Positions 5,712-8,613 of a stretch of 8,613 nt of DNA are shown here, in pieces. Below the pieces are notes generated by a model, which saw only the letters and a program-made list of their open reading frames with translations, ran no database searches and had not been told where the DNA came from. Source of the DNA: Actinomycetota bacterium (lineage in GTDB: Bacteria > Actinomycetota > Acidimicrobiia > Acidimicrobiales > Aldehydirespiratoraceae); NCBI GenBank assembly GCA_012271125.1, contig JAAXHB010000055.1, positions 226 to 8,838 of the forward strand. Direction: 5' to 3'. The translations under genes were made by a program, and so were the position numbers. Numbering within the stretch: position 1 is the first letter of the stretch; each line of letters begins with the position of its first letter.

Positions 5712-6040
5712 GTATTGAAGCGGCACCGGCAAAACTGCATCAGGGCTGGCAAAAACGACCCGGAGAGCACACTCTTGAGGCAATCACACCTGAACCTCTT
5801 CAGGCGGCTGTGGATATCCGTGAGACCCCCGAGTTTTGGGCACTAGTTCTTTGGCGAGCAAAGCTGTTTGGGTCAATCGTGGCTGGCGTGATCCTCGCTT
5901 TTGGAGTCTTATCTCTCGTACTTGGAAACATAGCGAACACTTTTTACTTTTCGGGTTGGAGCATTCTTGCCTTCTTGTCCTACTACCTACCACTTCGAAT
6001 TAGAGCTAGTCGAATATTGGGATCAGCTGCAAGCACCTGA
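5708..6040 (+). CDS. Small two-helix membrane protein (right operon, second gene)
   Basis: The protein has 110 residues. The ATG at 5708 overlaps the upstream stop as ATGA and is preceded by AGGAGGGG (5697-5704), so translation is probably coupled to the coiled-coil gene. Residues 1-42 are soluble. Two hydrophobic helices lie at about 54-72 and 79-96, joined by a short G-N-I-A-N-T loop. Basic residues just outside them (W-R-A-K before, L-R-I-R-A-S-R after) predict both ends in the cytoplasm. No signal peptide or catalytic motif is seen and I recognise no family. It is the positional counterpart of the 126-residue protein at 3900-4280, but it lacks the CxxC and CYC cysteines. It ends 63 bases from the stop of the converging giant gene. 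Confidence 0.72.
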   Translation: MSIEAAPAKLHQGWQKRPGEHTLEAITPEPLQAAVDIRETPEFWALVLWRAKLFGSIVAGVILAFGVLSLVLGNIANTFYFSGWSILAFLSYYLPLRIRASRILGSAAST

Positions 6041-6103
6041 CACGAAAAAATCGCGGGGTAGCTGGCTTGGGTATTGCTGAGTTGTGCCCGTGGGAAGGAG
6101 GGG
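6041..6103. other. Convergent intergenic region, right
   Basis: These 63 bases lie between the small TM gene and the right giant. A run of six A (6045-6050) would be six U in the giant's transcript, but I see no stable stem just before it. A terminator for either gene is therefore unproven. Confidence 0.4.
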
Positions 6104-8613
6104 TTAGGGGTTAGTGATGGTCACGCGGACTTGGGCGGGGCCGTAGGTTTCTTCATCGGATTCGCCTTCGTTGTAGACGATGGTGTATTCGAAGTAGATC
6201 TGGTTTGTGCCGGGTGGGATGGTGGCGCTGCCGGGGATAATAATTTCGATTCGTCGGCGGTTGTTGTTGTCCCATACGCGGGTAACGGATACGCCAGAGG
6301 GCGCAGAGACAGTGCCTAGTTTGAGGGTGTTGCCACATGCCGGGCCGGTGCCGTCGGGGAAGATGCAAATGTCGTCGTCGTGGGGGTATAAGTAAATCCA
6401 CGTCTGTGCACCACCGCCATGGCGTGATCGGGAGTAAGAGTTGTTGGTGAGCTTGGTGTTGTTGGTGATGTTGAACGTAACGGTTGCTGCAGATGAGGTT
6501 TCATCGGTGGAGTATTTGAACGAGTCGGAGTCGACGAGGTCATCGAAGCTGGAGACACCGGTAAGGGTGTAGCGTGCTGAGAAGGAGCCGTCGGCGTTGT
6601 TGAGGATGGTGACGGTGCCGTGGTCGGGTTGGTCGGTGATGGTGGGGTTGGGGCAAGCTGAGTAGCAGGTGTCGTTGGCGCTTATGGCACGTGTCCAGGT
6701 CATTTCGTCGTAGCCGGAGCGGCTGACATTGTAGGTTTCGTTGTGGAGGGCATCGTCAGAGTTGTTCAAGTTGACCGTCAGGGTGCCTTCGTTGCCGCGG
6801 TCGCCGTCAGTTGAGTATTTGACGATGATTTGCTGGGTGATGGGGTCGGTGTCGTCGAGTTGGACTCTGATGGTGCCATAGGGGATACCGAAGCTGGTGC
6901 GGACTTGGGCTGAGGCGTGTGAGGGGGTGACGCTAGTGATGGTGAGACCTGAACAGCCGGAGTTTTCGCAGGTGTCGTTGGATAAGACGATTGTGGAGGC
7001 GCTAGCGGCTCGGGTGAAGACGCGGTTCATGGTGAGCGTGTCGGGGTTCAAACCGTCGGTGAGAACTCGACGGTAGGTGACTTTCTTGGCTGCGTAGGTG
7101 ACGGATTCGTCGGTGTTGGTGGAGGGGTCGTCATAGGAAGCGCCCTGATGGGAGTAGGTGGCATAGGTGTAGGAGTCGGTTGAGAAGCGGCCCGTGCCTT
7201 CGGTCACGGTGTAGGTGATGTTGCAAACATTGTTGGCGGTGTCTCTAGAAGTGCTGCCGCAATCATCAACTTCGTCGGTGTCGGGGTCGGAGTCGTGATC
7301 CCAGGTGGCGATAGCAGCGGTGCCGTGTTCGGGTTGGTCAATGATTTCGATGCGGTAGCAGTTGTGACGGCAGTTGGTGCTTGAGTTGGCCGTGACGTTT
7401 TGGGTGTGTGACCAGGCTCTGGTGGCGGGGCGGTCCATGTCGATGCTGTAGTCGTAAATGCTGTCAGGTTCAGGCACGACCCAGAGACGCAGCCCGCCGC
7501 CGGTGACCACCACGGGGTTGTCGTCACCGTCGCTGGAGCCGTCGCGTACGGTGTAGTTGACCTGGACTTGCCATTTAGCGACGTAAGCAATGTTCGTGCC
7601 GGACGGAACTTGGAAACGAATTTTTTGCGTGCCGTTGTCGTCGACAACGGTGGCGGTGCCATAACCAGGAGTGGATGTGAGCGTCAAATCGGTGCAAGGC
7701 CCGGGTTGGCATACGTCGTTGGCTAACACGTCATAGGTGATGTCAATCGCTTCGGTGCCGGAGCGGATGTGTCCGTAGTGGTCTCGATTAACGGCGGTGA
7801 TGTTGTCGAAGTTGACGGTGACGGTGGCGTGATCACCTGAGCCGTCGTTGTCGGCATCGGCTGAACCGTTGGTGGTGTAGGTGAAGGTGTCTTGATCGAT
7901 TAGGTCATCATGTGATGTGACCGCAGCGAGAACATAATTGAGCGTGCCGTCGGCGTTGATGGTGACCGTGCCGGTGGTGTCAGTGGTGTCGAGAGTGAAA
8001 CCGGCACAAGTGGCGGCGCAGATGTCGTTGCTTTGCACTTCGAAAGTGCGTTCGATGCGTTCATAACCGCGTCGGGTCGGGTTGAAGGTGCGGTCATTCA
8101 AAATGTCGTTGACGTCAATGTTGATAGTCAAAACGCCGTACTTGTCACCGTTGTTGCTGGTGTCGTAGTGGATAACAGCCTGGGTGATGGCGTTGTCTTT
8201 TTCGCTGGTGCGATCAGCGAGTTCGTATTTGATCGCTTTGACGGTTTCGGTTTCGTTCGGGGTGAGTGGATCGTTGTCGGTGTCGCCGAGGTCGCGTACG
8301 TAATCGACGACGGTGATGGTGCCGTGTTCGGGTTGGGTGACGCCATCGCCTGTTGCCAAAGTCAAGTTGTTGCAACCCGCTCGGCAGTCGTCGTTGGCGA
8401 AAACATCAACAGTGATAGAAGCAGCTTTGAAACGATCACGGGCCAAGGTGACGGTTTCGTTCATCAAGTTGTTGGTGGGGTTAACAGTGACGGTGACAGT
8501 TGCTGGCGCGAAGTTCGGGTCGAAACCGTCTGAGGAGTTGGTCTTATAAGTAAAGGTATCGGTTTCGAACTCAGCGGTGCCGTCGGCGATGACATAGTCG
8601 ACATAGCAGGTGA
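6104..8613 (-). CDS. Giant secreted-type Ig/cadherin-like repeat protein, 3' part (right copy)
   Basis: On the minus strand the frame is open from the right edge (first full codon at 8611) to the TAA at 6104-6106, giving 835 codons. The Met at 8467 is internal, because the codons upstream of it encode the same sequence as the left copy (DGFDPNF, then NPTNNLM). The true start is therefore outside the window. Domains read D-A-B-C-D-A-B in the same order and with the same cysteine pairs as the left giant (CRAGC, CAATC, CQPGPC, CRHNC, CYSAC). The last two domains are about three-quarters identical in protein to the left copy. It ends VTITNP, lacking the FGGGP tail of the left copy, and again has no sorting signal or membrane anchor. 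The first D domain here lacks the EVPDC-type second cysteine pair that the left copy has at 1563-1640. It is convergent with the small gene ending at 6040. An extracellular structural or adhesive role is inferred from the domain type. Confidence 0.85.
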   Translation of the reverse strand, partial: TCYVDYVIADGTAEFETDTFTYKTNSSDGFDPNFAPATVTVTVNPTNNLMNETVTLARDRFKAASITVDVFANDDCRAGCNNLTLATGDGVTQPEHGTITVVDYVRDLGDTDNDPLTPNETETVKAIKYELADRTSEKDNAITQAVIHYDTSNNGDKYGVLTINIDVNDILNDRTFNPTRRGYERIERTFEVQSNDICAATCAGFTLDTTDTTGTVTINADGTLNYVLAAVTSHDDLIDQDTFTYTTNGSADADNDGSGDHATVTVNFDNITAVNRDHYGHIRSGTEAIDITYDVLANDVCQPGPCTDLTLTSTPGYGTATVVDDNGTQKIRFQVPSGTNIAYVAKWQVQVNYTVRDGSSDGDDNPVVVTGGGLRLWVVPEPDSIYDYSIDMDRPATRAWSHTQNVTANSSTNCRHNCYRIEIIDQPEHGTAAIATWDHDSDPDTDEVDDCGSTSRDTANNVCNITYTVTEGTGRFSTDSYTYATYSHQGASYDDPSTNTDESVTYAAKKVTYRRVLTDGLNPDTLTMNRVFTRAASASTIVLSNDTCENSGCSGLTITSVTPSHASAQVRTSFGIPYGTIRVQLDDTDPITQQIIVKYSTDGDRGNEGTLTVNLNNSDDALHNETYNVSRSGYDEMTWTRAISANDTCYSACPNPTITDQPDHGTVTILNNADGSFSARYTLTGVSSFDDLVDSDSFKYSTDETSSAATVTFNITNNTKLTNNSYSRSRHGGGAQTWIYLYPHDDDICIFPDGTGPACGNTLKLGTVSAPSGVSVTRVWDNNNRRRIEIIIPGSATIPPGTNQIYFEYTIVYNEGESDEETYGPAQVRVTITNP
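6107..6676 (-). repeat. Terminal A-B half unit (right giant)
   Basis: A starts at N-D-T-C-Y-S-A-C (6676). The terminal B has a shorter Cys-to-Cys loop (CIFPDGTGPAC) than the left copy. It is the counterpart of 3183-3767. Confidence 0.65.
6677..8029 (-). repeat. A-B-C-D super-repeat, complete unit (right giant)
   Basis: A starts at N-D-I-C-A-A-T-C (8029) and B at N-D-V-C-Q-P-G-P-C (7720). C with C-R-H-N-C and D with N-D-T-C follow, before the next A at 6676. It is 451 residues long. A D domain also precedes it, from the right edge to 8030. Confidence 0.65.

Larger units (their letters stand above)
6107..8611 (-). repeat. Right arm of the large inverted repeat
   Basis: This is the reverse-complement counterpart of 1200-3767 and is cut by the right edge of the window. 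The two arms enclose about 2.3 kb holding the four small genes. Confidence 0.8.

Noticed and set aside
3900..6040. Toxin-antitoxin or holin-type phage lysis cassette for the small overlapping genes.
   Set aside because: There is no antitoxin DNA-binding domain, endolysin or phage gene nearby. The long charged coils attached to the hairpins do not fit holins I know, and the layout alone is not evidence.
6104..8467. ATG at 8467 as the true start of the right giant.
   Set aside because: The frame continues to the window edge and encodes the same sequence as the left giant upstream of this position; there is no ribosome-binding site.

Overview
The window holds six protein genes in a mirror-image layout. 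Two very long, partial, secreted-looking repeat proteins enter from the edges and converge on the centre: bases 1-3770 on the + strand, and 8613-6104 on the - strand. Between them lie two small operons that diverge from a central AT-rich promoter region (about 4937-5117). Each operon encodes a charged coiled-coil membrane protein followed by a small two-helix membrane protein, with a 4-base start/stop overlap. The gene order is giant > | < small TM < coiled-coil | coiled-coil > small TM > | < giant. This looks like an inverted duplication of a three-gene cassette. No rRNA, tRNA, CRISPR array, transposase or integrase is visible.

The giants are paralogues, aligned from about base 1200 of the left copy and from the right edge of the right copy to their C-termini. 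They are chains of Ig/cadherin-like beta domains related to the bacterial 'tandem-95' type. Each domain starts near an R-x-G motif, followed by N-D-x-C...C and often by a Q/E-P-x-H-G-T-style strand and a D-T-F-x-Y strand. The domains are of four kinds repeated in the fixed order A-B-C-D, so there is a higher-order period of about 440-520 residues. The aspartate-rich calcium loop usual after 'ND' is replaced by a pair of cysteines. Neither C-terminus has a recognisable wall or membrane anchor, and both N-termini lie outside the window.

The four inner proteins are all predicted to be membrane hairpins with both ends in the cytoplasm. The two coiled-coil proteins carry long Arg/Glu/His-rich helices, one with a strict 11-residue period. 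I recognise no characterised family for any of the four. Their constant pairing and placement beside a giant suggest that they work with the giants (export, positioning, attachment or regulation), but this is inference only.

The organism cannot be fixed from this window. Strong AGGAGG ribosome-binding sites, several GTG starts, moderately high GC in the giant genes, and secreted Asp/Asn/Thr-rich low-Lys proteins fit a bacterium, perhaps an actinobacterium of medium GC content. The taxon is a low-confidence guess.

The most interesting features are the mirror-image cassette, the patchy near-identity between the two giant genes (including silent positions), which implies recent exchange or inversion, and the ordered A-B-C-D architecture with cysteine pairs in place of calcium loops.
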